Positions 19,447-26,293 of a stretch of DNA of 58,690 nt are shown in pieces. Under the pieces are notes generated by a model. The model saw nothing but the letters and a program-made list of their open reading frames with translations, made no database searches and was not told the DNA's origin. The stretch comes from Streptomyces sp. ST2-7A. Its GTDB lineage: Bacteria; Actinomycetota; Actinomycetes; Streptomycetales; Streptomycetaceae. The stretch covers positions 1 to 58,690 of the forward strand of contig NZ_JAJUWS010000043.1 of the NCBI RefSeq assembly GCF_021390475.1, given 5' to 3'. Both the position numbers and the translations under genes were made by a program. Each line of letters opens with the position of its first letter. Within the stretch, counting starts at the first letter, position 1.

Positions 19447-20745
19447 ATGAGCCATTCGAGTCCATCCGACCTTCACATCACCATCACGGAACACCCCTCG
19501 GGAGAGGCGTTGAGCACCGACAACGGGACCGCAGCGGAAGAGTTCGCCGAGGAGGCCCGGCTCGACCGGGAGATTCCCGGCCGCGTGCTGCGCCACGGCG
19601 GCCACGGCGACGCCGTCACCGCGTTCACCAAGGCCCTGGACACCGCGGAGGACGGGGAGGCGGCCCTGCGCGCCGTACGGGATCACGGCCGCCGGCTGTG
19701 GCGCAACGCCGCACGCCGCGCACGGGAGGGCGACGGTGACGACCGCCCCCTGTACTGGACCCGGTTGGCCATGCTCCGGGCACTGCGCGAACGACACCCC
19801 GCCGACGAGCCCCTCCGCGCCGAACTGACCGCCGCCCTCGAACGCTCCTCGCGCGGCATCGAGGGCAACCGGCTACCGGCCGGCGGGGACCGACTGCGCG
19901 TCGTGATCACCGGCTTCGACCCCTTCGGGCTCGACCGCGACATCCGGAACGGTAACCCCTCGGGCGCCGCCGTCCTGGCCCTGCACGGCACCACCCTGCG
20001 AACGGCGGACGGCCGCAGCGCCCACGTGGAGGGCGTGATCCTGCCGGTGCGCTGGCGGGACTTCACCGACGGGATCGTGGAGGAGGCGCTGACCCCCTAC
20101 CTGGAGGAGGGACCCCGCCGGGTGGACCTCTTCATGACCCTCAGCCGGGGACGACCCGGCTTCTTCGACCTCGAGGGGTTCAACGGCGCGCGACGTGGCG
20201 ACACCCCCGACAACGCCGGGGTGCGAGCCCCCGGGCCCGTACCGGTGCTCCCCGGCCCGGACGGCACGGAGGGCCCGCAGTGGACCCGGAGCACCCTGCC
20301 GATGGGGCGCATGATCGAGGCCACGGCGGCCACGGCGACCGACGGCCGGGAGGCGGAGGGCCCGGGAGCCGCCCCGGTCCGGGCCCGGACCGGGGTCGTC
20401 GAGCTCCCGGCTGGAGCTCCGGCGGACGGCGAACCGATCAGCCGGGAGGACGGGCCCGGCGAGGGCTCCACCGCCGTGGCCGGGAGCGGCGGCGACTACC
20501 TCTCCAACGAGGTGGCCCATCGCGCCTGCCTGCTGCGCGACCGGCTGAAGGCGGACATTCCCGGCGGGCACCTGCACATACCGGCCCCCGACTTCGCGTC
20601 GGAGCACGCCGACCCGGAATCCGATCGGTACACCGATCCGGTGCTGGTGGCCGGACGACGGGAGATCACCCGGCGGGTGCGGGCGCTGCTGCTGTCCGTG
20701 CCGGACCGGGACCGGCGCGAGCCCGCGCCGGACTCGCGCGCGTGA
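19447..20745 (+). CDS. Pyroglutamyl-peptidase-like protein, catalytic Cys region altered
   Basis: About 432 residues. After a charged, helical N-terminal extension (1-140), a peptidase C15-like domain begins with VVITGFDPFG and NPSGAAVL. The C15 hallmark around the active-site cysteine is replaced by GDYLSNEVAHRACLLRD, while the histidine region GGHLHIPAPD remains. The true enzyme is about 215 residues, so this is an extended, divergent member that may be inactive or have another specificity. ATG 19447 has a poor ribosome site; TTG 19510, preceded by GGGAG, is a real alternative. Confidence 0.72.
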   Translation: MSHSSPSDLHITITEHPSGEALSTDNGTAAEEFAEEARLDREIPGRVLRHGGHGDAVTAFTKALDTAEDGEAALRAVRDHGRRLWRNAARRAREGDGDDRPLYWTRLAMLRALRERHPADEPLRAELTAALERSSRGIEGNRLPAGGDRLRVVITGFDPFGLDRDIRNGNPSGAAVLALHGTTLRTADGRSAHVEGVILPVRWRDFTDGIVEEALTPYLEEGPRRVDLFMTLSRGRPGFFDLEGFNGARRGDTPDNAGVRAPGPVPVLPGPDGTEGPQWTRSTLPMGRMIEATAATATDGREAEGPGAAPVRARTGVVELPAGAPADGEPISREDGPGEGSTAVAGSGGDYLSNEVAHRACLLRDRLKADIPGGHLHIPAPDFASEHADPESDRYTDPVLVAGRREITRRVRALLLSVPDRDRREPAPDSRA

Positions 20746-20840
20746 CCCGGCACCGCCCCTCCCCTCCGGGGGCGGTGCCGCTTCCGGGGCCGGGGAACCG
20801 TCGGCCCTCCGGTCCCGGACGGAACGGCCCCCGGCCCACC

Positions 20841-20948
20841 GGCGGTTCCGGCGGTTCCGGCGGTTCCGGCGGTTCCGGCGGTTCCGGCGGTTCCGGCGGT
20901 TCCGGCGGTTCCGGCGGTTCCGGCGGTTCCGGCGGTTCCGGCGGTTCC
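20841..20948. repeat. Minisatellite, 12 perfect copies of a 9-bp unit
   Basis: GGCGGTTCC is repeated 12 times without error over 108 bases, in the spacer between two convergent genes. Read as protein it would be a Gly/Ser repeat, but no start or family protein supports coding. Perfect identity implies recent expansion by slippage. Confidence 0.9.
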
Positions 20949-21076
20949 GGCGGGAACGACCCGCCGAACCGGCGGTTCCCGGCGCGGGATGGAACAGCCC
21001 GCCGAATCGCCGAACGGCTGTGCCACCGGCCATCCGGCCGCTCGGCCCACCGTCCCGGCCGGCGTTCCGCCGGAGT

Positions 21077-21174
21077 CCGGGCTCCGGGCTCCGGGCTCCG
21101 GGCTCCGGGCTCCGGGCTCCGGGCTCCGGGCTCCGGGCTCCGGGCTCCGGGCTCCGGGCTCCGGGCTCCGGGCT
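21077..21174. repeat. Minisatellite, 14 perfect copies of a 7-bp unit
   Basis: CCGGGCT is repeated 14 times without error over 98 bases, 128 bases after the 9-bp array. A 7-bp unit shifts frame every copy, so this array cannot encode a simple repeat and is intergenic. Copy number is likely to vary among strains. Confidence 0.9.
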
Positions 21175-21186
21175 CCGGCAAGGGTT

Positions 21187-21226
21187 GTGCCCACCCGCCG
21201 GTGAGAGGTCACCGGCGGGTGGGCAC
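21187..21226. terminator. Bidirectional terminator, 18-bp stem
   Basis: A perfect inverted repeat with 18-base arms (21187-21204 and 21209-21226) and a 4-nt loop. It lies 14 nt from the 3' end of the arabinofuranosidase gene (minus) and downstream of the pyroglutamyl-peptidase-like gene (plus), so it can serve both. Confidence 0.85.
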
Positions 21227-21240
21227 GGCCCCGATGGCCG

Positions 21241-22755
21241 TCAGGCGAGGCGGATGACGTTCCAGGACATCGGCTCCAGACTCACCCGCAGCACGCCGTC
21301 CGCGACCTCGGCCCCCTCCCCGGCGTGCGGGACGACCCGCTCCGGCTCGGCGAGGGTGTTGCTCGCGTCCGGATCGGCGTCGGAGAGCACCTCGTGCTCC
21401 ACCACCCGGTTCACGCCCGTGCCGCGGAGCGCGACCTCCAGCGGCAGCGCGGCACCCCGGTCACGGTTGACCGCGAAGACGGTCACCGCGCCGCTCTCCT
21501 CGTCCCGCACGGCGGTGGCGTGCAGCAGGTCCACCTCGCCGTACCGGGCGGTGGTGTGGCGGGGGCTGTCCACGCGCACGTCCAGGACCGTGCCCCGCCC
21601 GTGCCGGGAGGCGGCGGCGAAGGGGAAGAAGGTGGTCTGCCGCCAGGCGGGGCCGCCCGGCTCGGTCATGATCGGCGCGATGACGTTCACCAACTGCGCC
21701 AGGCAGGCCATCCGCACCCGGTCGGCGTGACGCAGCAGGGCGATGAGCAGAGAACCGAAGACCACGGCGTCGGTGACGGTGTAGACGTCCTCCAGCAGCC
21801 GGGGTGCCTCCCCCCACTCCCGCTCCGGGACCGCGGCCGCCCTCGGCCCGCCCATGTACCAGATGTTCCACTCGTCGAAGGAGAGGTTGATCCGCTTCTT
21901 CGACTTCAGCCGGGCTCCGACATGGTCGCAGGTGGCGACCACCTTCTCGATGAATGCCTCGGTGTCCACGGCGGAGGCCAGGAAGGAGTCGCGGTCGTCC
22001 TCCTGCTCGTAGTAGTAGGAGTGCAGCGAGATGTGATCGACCAGGTCGTAGCAGTGCTCCAGGACGGTCGCCTCCCAGGAGGCGAAGGTCTCCATCGTGC
22101 TGGAGGAGCTGCCGCAGGCGACCAGTTCCACGTCCTTGTCCATCTGCCGCATGGCGCGGGCGGTCTCGGCGGCCAGTCGGCCGTATTCCTCGGCGGTCTT
22201 GTGGCCGGTCTGCCAGGGGCCGTCCATCTCGTTGCCCAGGCACCACAGGCGGATGCCGTAGGGCTCCTCGTCCCCGTGGGCCGCGCGCCGGTCGGACAGC
22301 TCGCTGCCGCCCGGATGGTTGGCGTACTCCTGGAGTTCCAGCGCCTCGGCGACGCCCCGGGTGCCGAGGTTGACCGCCATCATCGGCTCCCCGTCGACCT
22401 TGCGGACGAAGGACATGAACTCACCGAGGCCGAAGCGGTTGGTCTCGGTGGACTTCCAGGCGAGGTCGAGTCGCCGCGGTCGCTCCTCCACCGGGCCGAC
22501 GCCGTCCTCCCAGCGGTAATTGGAGACGAAGTTCCCGCCGGGGTAGCGGATCGCGGTCACACCCAGCTCGCGGATCAGCTCCAGCACGTCGGCACGCAGG
22601 CCGTCCTCGTCGGCGGTGGGGTGGTCCGGTTCGAAGACGCCGGTGTACACGCAACGACCCAGGTGTTCCACGAAGGACCCGAACAGTCGGGGGTCCACCG
22701 TGCCGACGGCGAACGCGGGATCGAGGGTGAAACGGGCGGTGTGCGGTGCGCTCAT
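21241..22755 (-). CDS. GH51 alpha-L-arabinofuranosidase
   Basis: A 504-residue glycoside hydrolase of family 51 that releases terminal L-arabinofuranose from arabinan or arabinoxylan oligosaccharides. The TIM barrel has the acid/base Glu in LWCLGNEMDGPWQ and the nucleophile Glu in LSFDEWNIWY. The N-terminal FGSFVEHLGRCVYTG and RYPGGNFVSNY motifs are family hallmarks; a C-terminal beta domain follows. No signal peptide, so it is intracellular and acts on imported oligosaccharides. Its promoter region carries a 16-bp palindrome shared with the dehydratase operon. Confidence 0.95.
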   Translation of the reverse strand: MSAPHTARFTLDPAFAVGTVDPRLFGSFVEHLGRCVYTGVFEPDHPTADEDGLRADVLELIRELGVTAIRYPGGNFVSNYRWEDGVGPVEERPRRLDLAWKSTETNRFGLGEFMSFVRKVDGEPMMAVNLGTRGVAEALELQEYANHPGGSELSDRRAAHGDEEPYGIRLWCLGNEMDGPWQTGHKTAEEYGRLAAETARAMRQMDKDVELVACGSSSSTMETFASWEATVLEHCYDLVDHISLHSYYYEQEDDRDSFLASAVDTEAFIEKVVATCDHVGARLKSKKRINLSFDEWNIWYMGGPRAAAVPEREWGEAPRLLEDVYTVTDAVVFGSLLIALLRHADRVRMACLAQLVNVIAPIMTEPGGPAWRQTTFFPFAAASRHGRGTVLDVRVDSPRHTTARYGEVDLLHATAVRDEESGAVTVFAVNRDRGAALPLEVALRGTGVNRVVEHEVLSDADPDASNTLAEPERVVPHAGEGAEVADGVLRVSLEPMSWNVIRLA

Positions 22756-22806
22756 GCGGCTCCTCGCCTGGCTCGACGGTCCCCGTCGGGGTTCCCGTGA
22801 CCAATG

Positions 22807-22822
22807 GTTCGATATATCGAAC
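22807..22822 (-). promoter_or_regulatory. Operator palindrome upstream of the arabinofuranosidase gene
   Basis: GTTCGATATATCGAAC is a perfect 16-bp palindrome, 52-67 nt before the start codon. On the minus strand TTGGGT (22844-22849) and CAGCGT (22821-22826), 17 nt apart, may be the -35 and -10, placing the start inside the palindrome. Fourteen of its bases are identical to the operator of the dehydratase operon. Confidence 0.75.
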
Positions 22823-22961
22823 GCTGATCGACTTTCCGAACAAACCCAACCTCCTCCCCCACCCCGGTGTCAACACCCGGGCGGTCCGCCGTCGCGCGGA
22901 ATCCGGTTCCCACCGAAAACCCGTGGCGGAGCGCCCGGGCGAACCGGGAGCATGGACGGCC

Positions 22962-23471
22962 ATGGGCATCGAGCGGACCCTGGCGAGGGTGGAGGCGGAT
23001 CTGGCGGCGGGGCGCGTCCCCGTGGCCCGGCAGCGGCTGCGCGGGTTGGTGGGCTCTTTCCCCCGGGACCTCGGGGTCCGGGTCCGGCTCGCCGAGGTGT
23101 ACCGCCTGTACGGGGAGCCGGCGCAGGCCGGACGATGGAGTCTGCTGGACCCCGACCGCCGCCCGGAGGAGGTGGCGGCCTTCGTGGCCCGGTACCCGGA
23201 CCCGGTGGAGCGGATGCACGTGGTGGCCTGGCGCGGGCCGGAGGAGGAGGCCGCGACCGCCTTCGCCCGGGAGCGATTGGCGGAGCTGCGCCGGGAGGCG
23301 TCCCGGGCTGCGGACCGGCCCCTGGAGTGGGGCGCCACGAACCCATCGGCCGAGGAGGAGAGCCCGGGCGGGATCAGGGACACCCTGGCCGGCTGGGGGT
23401 GTTTCGCGACGGTCGTCCTCGTCCTCGGTCTGGCCGGGATCGGGGCGTGCGCCGTCATCCGATGGCTGTGA
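22962..23471 (+). CDS. DUF6584-like protein with C-terminal membrane helix
   Basis: A 169-residue protein. The N-terminal part (ERTLARVEADLAAGRVPVAR, then LRGLVGSFPRDLGVRVRLAE) resembles DUF6584 proteins, with TPR-like helices. A C-terminal hydrophobic segment (GCFATVVLVLGLAGIGACAVI) anchors it in the membrane. ATG 22962 is chosen over upstream starts because the homologous region begins there and GGGAG precedes it. Divergent from the arabinofuranosidase gene; function unknown. Confidence 0.7.
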   Translation: MGIERTLARVEADLAAGRVPVARQRLRGLVGSFPRDLGVRVRLAEVYRLYGEPAQAGRWSLLDPDRRPEEVAAFVARYPDPVERMHVVAWRGPEEEAATAFARERLAELRREASRAADRPLEWGATNPSAEEESPGGIRDTLAGWGCFATVVLVLGLAGIGACAVIRWL

Positions 23472-23668
23472 CGGGACGACGACCCCGGGGGTACGAACGA
23501 GGGCGACTGCGTGGGAACGGGGCGGGCCTTCCGCGACTTCGTCGACCTGCTGCGCGGCGCCCGCCGCGAGTCGGACGGGAACCGGGAACCGGGAGCCGGC
23601 CCGGTGATCGGGACACCGAGGTGTCCCGGCCCCCGGGCCGACGGCGATCGCGGGGTTCCGGATCCCGA

Positions 23669-24124
23669 TCAGGCGCCGACCGCGCCGCCCGTCTCCACCC
23701 GCAGGTCCACCACGACGTTGCCGCCGACCGCGTTGGAGTACGGACACACGCCGTGGGCCGCCTCGACCAGGGCCCGGGCGGTGGGCTCGGCCGCGCCCGG
23801 GATCCGCACCGTCAGCCGCACGGCGAGCCCGAAGCCCTCGGAGTCGGCGATCTTCCCCAGCGAGACGTCAGCGGTGACCTCGGCGCCGGAAACGTCCGCC
23901 CGGGCGCGGCGGGCGACCAGGCCCAGTGCGCTGGAGAAGCAGGCCGCGTAGCCCGCCGCGAACAGCTCCTCGGGGTTGGTGCCACCGCCGGGACCGCCGA
24001 GTTCGGCGGGGGTGCGCAGTTCCAGGTCGAGGGAGCCGGTCGCGGTGCGGGCCCGGCCGTCGCGACCACCGCCCGCGGTGGCGGTGGCGGTGTACAGCGG
24101 CGTGACGGGGGTGGGTCGGGACAC
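23669..24124 (-). CDS. ohr: Organic hydroperoxide resistance protein (OsmC/Ohr family)
   Basis: A 151-residue Ohr-type peroxidase that reduces organic hydroperoxides. The two redox cysteines are visible in YAACFSSAL and GVCPYSNAV. The TPLYTATATAGGGRDGRA start is typical of Ohr. GTG 24124 has a strong GAGGAGG ribosome site upstream. It follows the NADP oxidoreductase gene in the other direction of reading (same strand, 122 nt apart), so the two may form a small detoxification unit. No OhrR is seen next to it. Confidence 0.9.
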   Translation of the reverse strand: MSRPTPVTPLYTATATAGGGRDGRARTATGSLDLELRTPAELGGPGGGTNPEELFAAGYAACFSSALGLVARRARADVSGAEVTADVSLGKIADSEGFGLAVRLTVRIPGAAEPTARALVEAAHGVCPYSNAVGGNVVVDLRVETGGAVGA

Positions 24125-24246
24125 GGGAATCGTCCTCCTCGTGGCGGAGCCCGTACGGGCTCCGGGTGGATGCGGCGACCGTGTGGCCGCCGGGTTCGCG
24201 GGGGCCGGAAAAGCCGGGGCCCGTGGTCCGGGGTCGCGCGGCGGGG

Positions 24247-25290
24247 TCAACCGTCGAGGGTGACGATCATCTTCCCGGTGTTGCCGCCGTCGAGGAGGTC
24301 GAGGAAGGCCCGGGCCGCGTGGTCGATGCCGTGCACGACCGTCTCCCGGTTGTCGATCTCCCCGGAGCGCAGCCAGCCCGTCATCTCCTCCAGGAAACGG
24401 GGGCGGGAGGCGGCGTGATCGTTGACGAGCATCCCCTCCAACCGCAGCCGCTTCCCGATGACCTGCGCGAGGTTGCGCGGGCCGGCCGGCGGTTCGGCCG
24501 CGTTGTACTGCGAGATCATGCCGCAGATCACGGCCCGGCCATGGACCCGCAGGGCACCGATCGCGGCCTCCAGATGCTCGCCGCCGACGTTGTCGAAGTA
24601 CAGGTCGATGCCCTCGGGGGCGGCCTCCCGCAGTCGGTCGCGCACCGGGCCGTCGTGGTAGTCGAAGGCCGCGTCGAAGCCGTACTCCCCGGTGAGCAGC
24701 CGGATCTTCTCCGGGGTGCCGGCGCTGCCGACCACCCGGGAGGCGCCCTTGAGTCGGGCGATGCGACCGACCAGGCCCCCGACCGCGCCGGCGGCCCCGG
24801 AGACGAAGACCGCGTCGCCGGGCCGGAAGCCGCCCACCTCCAACAGTCCCGCCCAGGCCGTGAGTCCGGGCATCCCGAGCACGCCGAGGTGGGCGCTCGG
24901 GGAGATGTCGCCCTTCCCCGAGGGGTCCCCGCCGGCGTCGCCGGGGATCACCGTGGCGCGACGGGCGGGGAGGGTCGCGTACTCGCGCCAGCCCAGGTGG
25001 TGCACGACGAGGGTGCCGACGGTGAGGTCGGGGTCCCGGGAGGCGACCACCTCCCCCACCGCGCCACCGTCCATGGGCTCGTCCAACGCGTAGGGGGCCA
25101 CGTAGGACTTGACGTCGTTCATCCGACCGCGCATGTAGGGGTCCACCGAGAGGTGGAGGTTGCGGACCAGGATCTCCCCCTCGGCGGGCTCGGCCACCGG
25201 GACCTCCCGCAGCGCGAAGTCCTCCGCGCGGGGACGTCCGGAGGGACGGGAGACGAGATGCCAGGCGCGGCCGACGGTGGGCAGGTGCAT
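24247..25290 (-). CDS. NADP-dependent oxidoreductase (MDR, curcumin/prostaglandin reductase type)
   Basis: A 347-residue zinc-free medium-chain reductase that typically reduces enones and quinones with NADPH. The substrate-domain motif HLSVDPYMRGRM and the nucleotide-binding VFVSGAAGAVGGLVGRIA are characteristic, as is YFDNVGGEHLEAA. ATG 25290 has GGAGGAA upstream; the longer ORF to 25365 lacks family similarity. It precedes ohr on the same strand. Confidence 0.9.
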   Translation of the reverse strand: MHLPTVGRAWHLVSRPSGRPRAEDFALREVPVAEPAEGEILVRNLHLSVDPYMRGRMNDVKSYVAPYALDEPMDGGAVGEVVASRDPDLTVGTLVVHHLGWREYATLPARRATVIPGDAGGDPSGKGDISPSAHLGVLGMPGLTAWAGLLEVGGFRPGDAVFVSGAAGAVGGLVGRIARLKGASRVVGSAGTPEKIRLLTGEYGFDAAFDYHDGPVRDRLREAAPEGIDLYFDNVGGEHLEAAIGALRVHGRAVICGMISQYNAAEPPAGPRNLAQVIGKRLRLEGMLVNDHAASRPRFLEEMTGWLRSGEIDNRETVVHGIDHAARAFLDLLDGGNTGKMIVTLDG

Positions 25291-25497
25291 GGGTTCCTCC
25301 GGGTGCGGGTACGGGAGTGCGCGAGTGATCACCGAAGCCGATAGTTCACCATCGGAAACAACCATGCCCGTAAATATTTCAGACTGTCAAACATTCGCCT
25401 CCTCGACCTCGCTCATATGCTCGGACCACCATCCGACCGCTCCCACCCGCATGTCGCACCCGGAAAGTCCGTGAACACCCGATGAATGGTGTTTGCT

Positions 25498-25516
25498 GGA
25501 TCCCGCCACGGGATCC
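25498..25516. promoter_or_regulatory. Inverted repeat upstream of the stress-protein/Mrp operon
   Basis: GGATCCCG (25498-25505) and CGGGATCC (25509-25516) form an 8-bp stem with a 3-nt loop, 72 nt before the universal stress gene. It may be an operator, for instance for the MarR protein at the operon end, or a leader hairpin. Confidence 0.4.
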
Positions 25517-25588
25517 CGGGTTCGGCTGCGCCACCCCTTCCCGGCGGCCCACCGTGGTCGGCGGCAGTAGACGAGGAGGCTCCTCTTC

Positions 25589-26284
25589 ATGACAACCGCC
25601 CTGTTCGTGGCCTTGGTCATCGCGGTCTGGGTCCTCTCCGGAGTGATCGCGGCCGTCGTCCTGCTCGGCCGGCAGGGTTATCGCGATTGGCACTGGTACG
25701 TGCTCGGCGCCCTGCTCGGCCCGATGTTCGTCCCGATCGCGGCCGAGCGTCCCCGGACCCGCCCCCGCACCCTCGAGCGGACCGCCCACACCCCGGAGGG
25801 CGACCTGACGGGCGTCCGCACCGCGCTGGTCGCCGTGGACGGCTCCGCCGAGTCCCGCCAGGCCATCGCGGACGCCTCCCGTCTGCTGGGCTCCGCCGAG
25901 TCCCGCATCGTGCTGGCGACCGTGGTCGACGCCGAGAGCGGAAAGGCCAAGGGCGACACCGACCGCGCCCGCGCGCTGCTGACCGAGTGCGCCGGGGATC
26001 TCGGCGGCAACGGCGGCCCCGCCGTGGTCACCGAGATCGGCTCCGGCAAGCCCTCCGCGGTGTTGCTCCAGATGGCCGCGGACGAGAACGCCGACATCAT
26101 CGTCATCGGCCGTCGCGGCAAGGGACTCTCCCGCCGCCTGCTGGGCAGCGTGGCCGACGAGATGGTGCGCCGCTCCCCCCTGCCCGTCCTGCTCGCCACC
26201 GCGCCGAACACGGTGCGCGACGGCGGGGGCGACGGGGCGCCCGGGACGGCGGGGAGCGACCCCGCCGGTGACAAGGGGGTCTGA
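25589..26284 (+). CDS. Membrane-anchored universal stress protein
   Basis: A 231-residue protein with two N-terminal hydrophobic segments (about 1-27 and 37-50), then a cytosolic UspA domain (about 75-210). The ATP-binding signature GRRGKGLSRRLLGSV is present near residue 173. ATG 25589 follows a clear GAGGAGG. The stop is 9 nt before mrpA, so it is probably the first gene of the Mrp operon. Such placement suggests a role in sensing energy state for the antiporter; this is inference. Confidence 0.85.
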   Translation: MTTALFVALVIAVWVLSGVIAAVVLLGRQGYRDWHWYVLGALLGPMFVPIAAERPRTRPRTLERTAHTPEGDLTGVRTALVAVDGSAESRQAIADASRLLGSAESRIVLATVVDAESGKAKGDTDRARALLTECAGDLGGNGGPAVVTEIGSGKPSAVLLQMAADENADIIVIGRRGKGLSRRLLGSVADEMVRRSPLPVLLATAPNTVRDGGGDGAPGTAGSDPAGDKGV

Positions 26285-26293
26285 TCCTCCTCC

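Noticed and set aside
20841..21174. CRISPR array or coding Gly/Ser repeat
   Set aside because: Units are only 9 and 7 bp with no spacers, and the 7-bp array shifts frame each copy; it is a pair of minisatellites.
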